NCBI GenBank assembly: GCA_903840935.1
Contig: CAIMHT010000098.1
Location: 1-34,909, forward strand
Length of the DNA stretch: 34,909 nucleotides
Source: an uncultured Chlorobiaceae bacterium
GTDB taxonomy: Bacteria > Bacteroidota > Chlorobiia > Chlorobiales > Chlorobiaceae
Reading direction: 5' to 3'
Part shown: piece after piece, positions 28,003 to 34,909 of the stretch
Numbering within the stretch: the stretch's first letter is position 1
How the letters are laid out: every line of letters starts with the position of its first letter
Program-made: the position numbers and the translations under genes
Notes under the pieces: model-generated
Seen by the model: the letters and a program-made list of their open reading frames with translations, nothing else
The model's database searches: none
Told to the model about the DNA's origin: nothing

Positions 28003-28031
28003 TACGGATATAAAATGGGGGAAACGGGGTG

Positions 28032-29414
28032 TCAGCGGCCCATGATGACCACTGTTTTGATATTGACGAATTCCTTGATGCCATAGATTGAGAGCTCGCG
28101 ACCATATCCAGACTCTTTCACACCGCCGAAAGGAAGACGCGGATCGGATTTTACCATACTGTTGATAAAACAGTTCCCGACATCAAGCCGATCGGCAATG
28201 GCCAGTGCCCGTTCACGGTTGGCGGAAAAAATGGCAGAACCCAGTCCGTAAGGAGTATCGTTGGCAATCATGACGGCTTCATGGTCATCCACCACTTCGA
28301 TAAGGGTTGCAACCGGCCCAAAAGTTTCCTCGCTGTAAGCCACCATACCCTTGCGCACCCCCGAAAGAATGGTTGGTGGATAAAAAAAGCCTTTCCCGGA
28401 CGGAATTTCTCCTCCACAAAGCAGGCGAGCACCTTGGGCAACGCTCCGGAAAACCTGATCGTGAAGCTGCTGGCGCAGATCCCGTCGTGCAATCGGTCCC
28501 ACCTCCACCGCCGGATCAAAAGGGTCACCCATAACCGCAGACTTCATGCGTTGCAGAAAAAGTGATTCAAACTGCTCCATGACGGAGGTGTGCACAATAA
28601 ATCGCTTGGCCGCGACACAGCTCTGGCCGCTGTTCAAAAGACGGGCCGCAATACACTGCTCAACCGCCACGGCAAGATCGGCGTCATCAAGCACAATATA
28701 GGGGTCACTGCCGCCCAGCTCAAGCACACTTTTTTTCAGGGCTCGTCCCGCTTTGGCGGCAACAGCGCGGCCTGCGGCAGTACTTCCCGTCACCGATACC
28801 GCCTTGACGGCAGGATGATCAATCATAAAACCGGTCAGCGCATCAACATCTTCAAGAGCGAGATGCACAGTACGGTAAAGATGCCCTGGAAAACCGGCCT
28901 CCCGGAAAAGCTCCTCGATGGCAATGGCCGAACCGGTCACATTGGGCGAGTGCTTGACCATAACAGCGTTACCAGCCATGATAGCCGGTGCGGCAAAGCG
29001 AAAAACCTGCCAGAAGGGAAAATTCCACGGCATGATGCCAAGAACAGGGCCAATCGGCTCACAGCTCACAACTCCCCTTGCCCCACCGTCAAGGCCGATC
29101 TCCTCCTGCTTTAAAAAGAGTGGTGCCTGTTCAGCATAAAAGTCGCAGACCCAGGAACACTTCACCACCTCCGCCACCGCCTGGGCAAGAGGCTTGCCCA
29201 TTTCACGGCTTATGAGTGCGGCATGGCGCTCCTTCTGCTCGCGAAGGAGCTGCGCAAGGCGCCTCATCAATGCACTGCGTTCCTGCATGGAAACCTCTCT
29301 CCATGAAAGGTAATCCTGATAGGAAGCGCTCAATATCTCTTCAATCTCGCCGGATTTCATGGTCTGATATTCGGCAATCACCTCTTCATTCGCCGGATTG
29401 ATGGTAAAAATCAT
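28032..29414 (-). CDS. NAD(P)-dependent aldehyde dehydrogenase, succinate-semialdehyde type
   Basis: This is an aldehyde dehydrogenase of 460 residues, close in length and style to the short Sad/YneI branch of succinate-semialdehyde dehydrogenases. The catalytic cysteine is C266 in NSGQSCVAAKRF, the general base is E232 in LELGGSDPYI, and N131 in PWNFPFWQ stabilises the intermediate. The C-terminal PFGGVKESGYGRELS is typical of this branch. Substrate is inferred from overall resemblance; other small aldehydes are possible. It lies 58 bp after rsgA on the same strand, so it may be the last gene of a recG-rsgA-aldehyde dehydrogenase transcript. Confidence 0.87.
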   Translation of the reverse strand: MIFTINPANEEVIAEYQTMKSGEIEEILSASYQDYLSWREVSMQERSALMRRLAQLLREQKERHAALISREMGKPLAQAVAEVVKCSWVCDFYAEQAPLFLKQEEIGLDGGARGVVSCEPIGPVLGIMPWNFPFWQVFRFAAPAIMAGNAVMVKHSPNVTGSAIAIEELFREAGFPGHLYRTVHLALEDVDALTGFMIDHPAVKAVSVTGSTAAGRAVAAKAGRALKKSVLELGGSDPYIVLDDADLAVAVEQCIAARLLNSGQSCVAAKRFIVHTSVMEQFESLFLQRMKSAVMGDPFDPAVEVGPIARRDLRQQLHDQVFRSVAQGARLLCGGEIPSGKGFFYPPTILSGVRKGMVAYSEETFGPVATLIEVVDDHEAVMIANDTPYGLGSAIFSANRERALAIADRLDVGNCFINSMVKSDPRLPFGGVKESGYGRELSIYGIKEFVNIKTVVIMGR

Positions 29415-29472
29415 GGGTCAGAATGGTTCATGATGGCAAAAACTGTTCAACCTGAGACGTTGCCCGCAAGGC

Positions 29473-30438
29473 TCAACTGTCGCGGTCAATACTCTCATAA
29501 ATTGCAAGATAACTTTCGTAACGTTCCGGATCAATTCGGCCCGACTCAACAGCCTTCAGAATGCCGCACTCCGGCTCAACCGTATGCGTGCATGAAGAGT
29601 AGGCACAATCGGGCATAAAAGCGAGAAACTCCTTGAAATAGAAACGCAGGTTTTCTCGGGTAATCCCTGAAAGATTGAACTCCCTTATCCCAGGTGTATC
29701 AATAATATAGCCTCCACGGGGCAGTGGCAGCATGATCGAACTGCTTGTGGTGTGCAGCCCTTTTCCAGTCTTCCAATTGGTTTCGCCCGTCCGAAGACGC
29801 TCCGAGCCAAAAAGCTCATTGATCAGGGTCGACTTTCCAACACCCGAGTGACCACTGAAGGCAGAAAGCTTGCCGGCAAGAACCTTGCGGAGAGCCCTCA
29901 TTCCATTTTTCTCTTCGGCACTGGTATAAAGAATCCGGTAATTAAGGGCGTGATAGGGCTTCATCAGCTCTCTGGTCTCCTTCGTATCATCAAGATCCAT
30001 CTTGTTGACCACAATCACCGTCTTCAACTGCTCCGATTCGGCAAAAACCAGATAACGGTCGATCAGGCGAGTACTGAGCGGAGGATCAAAGGCTGAGACC
30101 ACCACCACCAGTTGATCAATATTGGCGGCAATCACCTGCACCTTCTCCTTGCTGCGGTTCCGGCGGAGATCCCTTTTTCTTGTCAAGGCACTCCGACGAA
30201 GCTCCACGCGGGTAATAACCGCTTCAAACAACTCCGAGCCTGTCTCAGCCTCTTTCAGCACCACCCGGTCACCGACCGCAACAAGTGATGAAAAATCATT
30301 CTCCGTCTTCGTTCCGGGGAAAGTACGGCACCTGAACTCCTCACCCCCGTCGGTAAGTACCATATATGTTGAACCGGTAACTTCAATGACCATACCGCTG
30401 CTCACCGCTCCAGCCTCTCTCTTATGCTCCATCTTCAC
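29473..30438 (-). CDS. rsgA: Ribosome small-subunit GTPase A
   Basis: RsgA is a GTPase that checks late 30S subunit assembly. The order of its G motifs is circularly permuted, as the family requires: NKMD at 145-148 comes first, then the P-loop GHSGVGKS at 196-203 and DTPG at 247-250. An OB-fold leads (about 12-95) and the C-terminal zinc knuckle has C278, C283, H285 and C291. Length is 321 residues from GTG at 30438, which has GGAG 4 bases upstream; an ATG two codons later is also possible. It starts 30 bp after recG. Confidence 0.95.
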   Translation of the reverse strand: MKMEHKREAGAVSSGMVIEVTGSTYMVLTDGGEEFRCRTFPGTKTENDFSSLVAVGDRVVLKEAETGSELFEAVITRVELRRSALTRKRDLRRNRSKEKVQVIAANIDQLVVVVSAFDPPLSTRLIDRYLVFAESEQLKTVIVVNKMDLDDTKETRELMKPYHALNYRILYTSAEEKNGMRALRKVLAGKLSAFSGHSGVGKSTLINELFGSERLRTGETNWKTGKGLHTTSSSIMLPLPRGGYIIDTPGIREFNLSGITRENLRFYFKEFLAFMPDCAYSSCTHTVEPECGILKAVESGRIDPERYESYLAIYESIDRDS

Positions 30439-30468
30439 ACTGCTCCGCTCCCCTTCTTTATAAAAAAA

Positions 30469-32589
30469 CTACCCGATATCCGCCAGAACAAACCGGTCAT
30501 GGTAATGATGCAGATAACACTCCCGTATCATACTATGCCCTGCACCCCGCAACTGGCAATCCTCTTCGACAAGCTGAAATGCCGCAGCGCGGGCCAACTG
30601 CATGATATCAAAATCCTTGCTCAGATCGGCAACCCGTAACCCACTCAATGTTCCTGACTGCTCTTTTCCAAGAATATTGCCTGCGCCCCTTATTTTAGCA
30701 TCAATTTCAGAGATAAGAAAACCATCCGTCGTCGACTCCATGGCCGAAAGTCGTTCGCGCGCCTCCGCCGTCATTTTTGCATGGAGCAGAAAACAGGTGG
30801 AACGATGCTCTCCCCGCCCAACCCGCCCCCTGAGCTGATGCAGTTGGGCCAAACCAAAGCGTTCGGCGTGCTCAATAACCATAACCGTCGCATTCGGCAC
30901 ATCAACGCCCACCTCAATGACTGTCGTGCCCACCAGCAAGTCAATCTCCCTGCGCCGGAACTGCTCCATCACCCTCTCCTTCTCATCCGGCGTCAGTTGG
31001 CCATGAATCAATCCAAGACGCAGATCAGCAAACAGGGCGGCCGACAGCTCCTCATAACTTTCCACCGCCGCCTTCAGATCCATTTTTTCCGACTCCTCAA
31101 CAAGAGGATAGACAATATAACCCTGTCTTCCTTCATTGATCTGTGTACGAAGAAAATCGTAGACCTTCAGCTTATCAGCTTCAGAGCGCACAACCGTCCT
31201 GACCGGTATCCGTCCGGCAGGCATCTGGTGGATAACCGAAACATCAAGATCACCGAAAACCCCCATGGTGAGAGTTCTCGGTATCGGTGTCGCCGTCATC
31301 AGCAGCACATGCGGATGTGTCGCCTTCTCCTGCAACGCCTTGCGCTGCAATACCCCGAAACGGTGCTGCTCATCAATAATGACAAGGCCAAGGCTGGCGT
31401 AACTCACCCCCGGCTCAATCATGGCATGGGTACCGACCGCAATATGCATCGCTCCCGAACCGAGCGCGGCAAGCACCGCCTGACGCTCTTTTTTTCCCTG
31501 CTTCCCCGTTACCAGGCCAACCTGCAAGCCAAGCGGATTGAAAAAACGCTTCATCACCAGATAGTGCTGCACCGCAAGAATCTCGGTAGGAGCCATGAAG
31601 GCCGACTGCAACCCGTTATCGACCGCAAGAGCCATGGAAAACAGGGCCACAATAGTTTTGCCCGAACCCACATCGCCCTGCAAAAGACGGTTCATCGGGC
31701 TGCCGCTTTTGAGGTCACAATAGATCTCACGAATCGCATTTTTCTGGGCCTCGGTCAAGGTGTAAGGCAAACTCGCATGGAGCTTTTGGGTCACCTCCCC
31801 CGAATGGGTAAACTTTGCCGCTGCCCTGTTCCGTCTGATTGCGCTGTGACGCAAGGCAAAAAGGAGCTGGGCATAAAAGAGCTCCGTCCACTTCATCCGG
31901 TAACGGGCTCTTGCAAGCTGCTCATGCGAAGAGGGGAAATGAATTTCACGATAAGCTTCAGCAAGCGGCATCAGTGCGTTGCCCGCAATCATGGAAGAGG
32001 TCAGATTCTCATCCTTGCCTGGGGTACACGCCTCAAAAGCACGGGCAACAAGGGTGCGAAAGGGCTTTGAACCCAAACCCGCCTGCTTCATCGCATCATT
32101 TGTCGGGTAGAGAGGAATAATCTTGCCGGTGTTGTAGAGCTCGAGGTCGCTGCACTCCCCGCTGCGCGATTCAATAAGGTCAGGGCTGAGACGGTCGAAA
32201 TCAGGATGCTGCATCTGCGCATGATGGCCAAAATAGCTCACCTTTCCATAAACAGCGAGTGACTCACCCTGCACAACCGTGCGGGAGAAGTAGCGAACAC
32301 CCCTGAACCAGGTCAGCTCAAGCACACCGGTAGCATCACCAAGCCACGCCTTGAAACGCTCCCTTCCAGGACTATCCCCGTCAAGCTGGGTTTTGATTAC
32401 CGTACCGACAACCGTCACAGTCTCACCATCCGCAAGCGCCCCGATGCTCTTCATGGCACAACGATCGAGATAACGTCGGGGAAAATAATCAAACAGGTCA
32501 TCAAAGGTCACAATACCGGCCTCCTGCAGGATCAATGCCTTTTTGGTACCGACTCCCTTGAGCCAGGTGATTGCGGTAGAGCCAGTCAT
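30469..32589 (-). CDS. recG: ATP-dependent DNA helicase RecG
   Basis: RecG drives branch migration and fork reversal at stalled replication forks. It has 706 residues, normal for the family. The N-terminal wedge/OB domain covers about 45-150. The helicase core has Walker A GDVGSGKT at 305-312, the DEQH box at 406-409 and motif [13 protein letters not shown] at about 431-440. The second RecA-like domain includes [20 protein letters not shown] and [14 protein letters not shown]. The ATG at 32589 is the clear start, with [14 protein letters not shown] leading. It is divergent from rpmE, with 100 bp between. Confidence 0.96.
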   Translation of the reverse strand: MTGSTAITWLKGVGTKKALILQEAGIVTFDDLFDYFPRRYLDRCAMKSIGALADGETVTVVGTVIKTQLDGDSPGRERFKAWLGDATGVLELTWFRGVRYFSRTVVQGESLAVYGKVSYFGHHAQMQHPDFDRLSPDLIESRSGECSDLELYNTGKIIPLYPTNDAMKQAGLGSKPFRTLVARAFEACTPGKDENLTSSMIAGNALMPLAEAYREIHFPSSHEQLARARYRMKWTELFYAQLLFALRHSAIRRNRAAAKFTHSGEVTQKLHASLPYTLTEAQKNAIREIYCDLKSGSPMNRLLQGDVGSGKTIVALFSMALAVDNGLQSAFMAPTEILAVQHYLVMKRFFNPLGLQVGLVTGKQGKKERQAVLAALGSGAMHIAVGTHAMIEPGVSYASLGLVIIDEQHRFGVLQRKALQEKATHPHVLLMTATPIPRTLTMGVFGDLDVSVIHQMPAGRIPVRTVVRSEADKLKVYDFLRTQINEGRQGYIVYPLVEESEKMDLKAAVESYEELSAALFADLRLGLIHGQLTPDEKERVMEQFRRREIDLLVGTTVIEVGVDVPNATVMVIEHAERFGLAQLHQLRGRVGRGEHRSTCFLLHAKMTAEARERLSAMESTTDGFLISEIDAKIRGAGNILGKEQSGTLSGLRVADLSKDFDIMQLARAAAFQLVEEDCQLRGAGHSMIRECYLHHYHDRFVLADIG

Positions 32590-32597
32590 CTTAATGG

Positions 32598-32626
32598 TTG
32601 TAACTCGATTGAAATTCTTGTATATT
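32598..32626 (+). promoter_or_regulatory. Predicted promoter of rpmE-frr
   Basis: TTGTAA at 32598-32603 and TATATT at 32621-32626 are separated by 17 bases, the optimal sigma-70 spacing, and lie about 65 bp before the rpmE ATG in the recG/rpmE divergent gap. No experimental start is known. Confidence 0.5.
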
Positions 32627-32689
32627 TTCGCCTTTACTAATTTATCGGCAGCTCATATCATTTATTGTACGACAAAGTCAACGAAAGTC

Positions 32690-32914
32690 ATGAAACAAGA
32701 TATTCATCCAAAGTATACCGAAGTCACCGTCAACTGCGCAAACTGCGGCAACTCCTTCGTCACCCGTTCAACCCGTGCAACCATCAAGGTTGACATCTGC
32801 AACAACTGCCACCCCTTCTATACCGGAAAGCAGACCCTTGTTGATACCGCCGGACGCGTCGAACGCTTCAACAAACGCTTTGCGAAATCAACAGCAGCAC
32901 AGGCAAACGCCTGA
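32690..32914 (+). CDS. rpmE: 50S ribosomal protein L31 (zinc-binding type)
   Basis: This 74-residue large-subunit protein starts [20 protein letters not shown]. It is the zinc-binding (C+) form, with cysteines C16, C19, C37 and C40; zinc-free paralogues replace this form under zinc limitation in many bacteria, but none is seen here. The frame is open further upstream, but the ATG at 32690 gives the family-typical N-terminus. frr follows after 22 bp, so they are probably cotranscribed. Confidence 0.95.
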   Translation: MKQDIHPKYTEVTVNCANCGNSFVTRSTRATIKVDICNNCHPFYTGKQTLVDTAGRVERFNKRFAKSTAAQANA

Positions 32915-32936
32915 ACACTAACCTATCGAAACCGCT

Positions 32937-33497
32937 ATGAGTGTCAGAGAGGTTTATCAGAAAACTGAGCCCAAGATGAAAAAAACCATCGAGGCGTTTC
33001 AGCACGAAATTGCTTCGATCAGGACCGGAAAGGCGACAACAACCCTGCTCGACCGTGTCAAGGTAGAAGCCTACGGACAGCAGATGCCGCTCAAACAGGT
33101 CGGCAACATCAGTGTGCTTGATGTCCACACCCTTATTGTCCAGGTCTGGGACAAATCGATGGTATCGGCCACCGAAAGAGCTATCCGCGATGCCAACCTT
33201 GGGCTCAACCCTGCCGCCGACGGTCAGAACATCCGCGTCAGCATCCCCCCGCTCACCGAAGAGCGCCGCAAGGAGTTTGTCAAACTCACCAAAAAATTTG
33301 GTGAAGACTCAAAAGTATCCCTGCGCAACCTTCGCCGCGACATGATTCAGGAGATTGAAAAACTCGAAAAATCGAGAGTCATCAGCGAAGACGACAAGAA
33401 CAAGGGCAAAAAGGATGCCGACGAAATGCTCCACAAATTTGAAAAACAGCTTACCGAACTGATCACGCACAAAGAGAAAGAGATCATGGAGGTTTAG
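32937..33497 (+). CDS. frr: Ribosome recycling factor
   Basis: RRF splits the post-termination ribosome together with EF-G. The 186-residue length is standard. The family signatures are clear: IASIRTGKATTTLLDRVKVE near the start, and the C-terminal long helix region RKEFVKLTKKFGEDSKVSLR and NLRRDMIQEIEKLEK. The ATG at 32937 gives the expected N-terminus MSVREVYQKTEPKMKK. It is followed by a strong terminator. Confidence 0.97.
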   Translation: MSVREVYQKTEPKMKKTIEAFQHEIASIRTGKATTTLLDRVKVEAYGQQMPLKQVGNISVLDVHTLIVQVWDKSMVSATERAIRDANLGLNPAADGQNIRVSIPPLTEERRKEFVKLTKKFGEDSKVSLRNLRRDMIQEIEKLEKSRVISEDDKNKGKKDADEMLHKFEKQLTELITHKEKEIMEV

Positions 33498-33525
33498 GCT
33501 CTGACGGAAAAGAGTATTCTGTTCA

Positions 33526-33558
33526 GCAAAGAAGCCGGGTGACCCCCGGCTTCTTTGC
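33526..33558 (+). terminator. Strong intrinsic terminator after frr
   Basis: A perfect 14-bp stem, GCAAAGAAGCCGGG with CCCGGCTTCTTTGC, has a 5-base loop and starts 28 bp past the frr stop. The upper stem is GC-rich and the lower part is A/T runs, so it should end rpmE-frr transcription. Confidence 0.85.
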
Positions 33559-33668
33559 GTTTACTCTTCTCCAGTCAGCCTGTAAAAAGTGCCATAAACT
33601 GTTGTATGTGGCGCTGGCACCTGAACTATTTTGTTTTGAGGGCCATGAGGAATATATTTGATTTTATT

Positions 33669-33709
33669 GGGGTTGGGGTTGGTTTGTTGCCGCAATGCTT
33701 CGGCTTTGC
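33669..33709 (+). other. G-rich tract and UUCG hairpin before the Rpn-family gene
   Basis: GGGGTTGGGGTTGG at 33669-33682 could form a two-layer G-quadruplex. Ten bases later GCAATGC-TTCG-GCTTTGC (33692-33709) forms a 7-bp stem with one mismatch, capped by the very stable C(UUCG)G loop. Both lie within 75 bp of the ATG at 33742. Function unknown. Confidence 0.3.
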
Positions 33710-33741
33710 TGAGTTGATGGTGCTGAAACAATAAGGGACTT

Positions 33742-34671
33742 ATGGAGAGCGCAAACGATCATTACGACAGCCCCTGAAAAGAGGCCATAGAGCAATATTT
33801 TGCAGAGTTTTTGGCCTTTTATTTTCCAGATGCATACGCTGGAATTGACTGGTCGAAAGAACATATTTTTTTGGATAAGGAGTTGCGGGCGGTGGTGCAG
33901 GATGCCGAGTTGGGCACACGCTTTGTTGACAAGCTGGTCAGGGTGACCGAGCTTTGTGGCGATGAAAGCTGGATCTACATTCACGTTGAGGTGCAGGGCA
34001 CAAGGCAGCCTGAGTTTGCCAAACGGATGTTTGTGTACAACAACCGGCTTTTTGACCGATACGACCGACCTGTTGCGAGTTTGGCGGTGCTGGCCGATGA
34101 GCACAAGATGTGGAAGCCTTCCTCTTATGGTTTTTCTGTGCTGGGATGCCGCCATACACTGGAGTTCCCGGTTGCAAAACTGACCGATTACGAAGACAAA
34201 CTTGATGAGCTTCTGGCGTCGGAGAATGCTTTTGGATGGATTACGGCGGCACACATTTTGACGCAAAAAACCAGAACAGAGGATGAGGAACGGTACAAGG
34301 CGAAACTCCGTCTGTTGCGGATATTGTATGAACGGCATTGGGATAAACAGCGCGTTATCAATTTGTTAAATGTGATTGATTGGCTGATGCAGTTGCCGGA
34401 AGTGCTGAATAATAAGGTCTGGCAGGAACTTGAAACCATTGAGGAGAGAGAAAAAATGCAATACGTTACAAGCGTGGAGAGGATCGGCATCGCCAAAGGT
34501 ATCACCAAGGGCGAAGCACGGATACTGAAAAGGCAGCTTGAGCGCCGCTTTGGCGTGTTGCCCGAGTGGGCATCTGATCAGTTAGTGAGCGCCAAAGAGG
34601 AGGAGCTGGAAGCATGGAGTGTAGCTGTTCTCACCGCTCCGACTCTGGATGCTGTTTTCCGCGAATGCTGA
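33742..34671 (+). pseudogene. Rpn/DUF4351-family PD-(D/E)XK protein with an in-frame UGA at codon 12
   Basis: Starting at the ATG at 33742, with AAGGGA a few bases upstream, the frame reads MESANDHYDSP, then TGA at 33775-33777, then KEAIEQYFAEF and continues open to 34671. Relatives normally carry Trp at this place (DSPWKE), so one TGG to TGA change would explain it. The body holds the nuclease core, with FVDKLVRV and the active-site-like HVEVQG, and ends in a DUF4351-like helical tail (GEARILKRQLERRFGVLPEW). The family comprises putative recombination-promoting nucleases once called transposases. A TTG at 33811 could restart translation, but it would lose the first 23 codons. The gene follows the frr terminator and stands alone. 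Confidence 0.75.
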
Positions 34672-34909
34672 CCGAGCAATGTTTCACAGGCCGCGTGCTG
34701 AACTCTAAGTATCCGTTATAAAATAACTGTAACAATAGACCTAAAATTAGGGCACTGGTAACGGATTCGGTTGTTTTTTCCAAGTATTCTTTCCTGACAA
34801 AGGTCAAAGTAATGCTGCTATGAAAGTTAAGAGTGCAATAAGAAGTCATGCCGTAATCTCAAGATGAATTCGCATGGCTGTTGACTGTCGTGCATTGTTT
34901 TACTACGGA
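34672..34909. other. Right-hand end of the window without a recognised gene
   Basis: Nothing I can support as coding lies here. The DNA is AT-rich and probably carries upstream sequence of a gene outside the window; a TTGACT occurs near 34880. Confidence 0.3.

Noticed and set aside
30781-32070. A 429-codon open frame on the plus strand opposite recG
   Set aside because: recG is unmistakable on the minus strand; the shadow frame has low-complexity His/Gln/Arg-rich sequence and no start signal.
33664-34338. A 224-codon minus-strand frame opposite the Rpn-family gene
   Set aside because: The plus-strand family match continues through the region; the minus frame resembles no protein family.
1-34909. 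tRNA, rRNA and CRISPR arrays
   Set aside because: No cloverleaf-like sequence, ribosomal RNA segment or regularly spaced direct repeats were seen on reading the window; a covariance-model scan was not possible.

Overview
This looks like a chromosomal window from a green sulfur bacterium (Chlorobiaceae, of the Chlorobium/Pelodictyon/Prosthecochloris type). That is an inference from the gene set, not from a database match. The pointers are a primary sigma factor of only 299 residues with no region 1.1, a GlmU-like beta-helix protein of the Bacteroidetes/Chlorobi type, BshC (green sulfur bacteria are known to make N-methyl-bacillithiol), a flavin-dependent thymidylate synthase, and outer-membrane genes of a Gram-negative cell.

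Layout. Positions 1-20549 are dense core genome: uvrB (5' part only, minus strand), then a plus-strand run of an M16 lipoprotein peptidase, an LptF/LptG-type permease and a SAM hydrolase. Next come minus-strand rpoD, valS and clpP, then thyX and accD meeting tail to tail, a PlpD-like patatin/outer-membrane barrel protein, surE-bshC, and a minus-strand run of GlmU-like protein, trpG, LOG-family protein and a small cysteine-rich helix-turn-helix protein. Positions 20550-27900 are accessory and partly decayed: a CopG-type antitoxin gene broken by an insert of about 112 bp, an orphan membrane protein, a long non-coding stretch, a tandem pair of family-2 glycosyltransferases sharing an almost identical central patch, the tail of a dead tyrosine recombinase, and two related LuxR-type regulators on either side of a diacylglycerol-kinase-family gene. 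Positions 28032-33560 return to core genes: aldehyde dehydrogenase, rsgA and recG (minus), then rpmE and frr (plus) closed by a strong terminator. The window ends with an Rpn/DUF4351-family gene carrying an in-frame UGA at codon 12.

How the genes work together. The core blocks serve DNA repair (uvrB, recG), transcription and translation (rpoD, valS, rpmE, frr, rsgA), proteolysis (clpP, M16), envelope building (LptF/G-like permease, patatin-barrel protein, GlmU-like protein), and nucleotide, fatty-acid, amino-acid and thiol metabolism (thyX, accD, trpG, bshC). The accessory block most resembles a surface-glycan or regulatory island assembled by recombination. Its most unusual part is a STAS-like / coiled-coil / LuxR regulator together with a nearby paralogue that keeps only the coiled coil and DNA-binding end.
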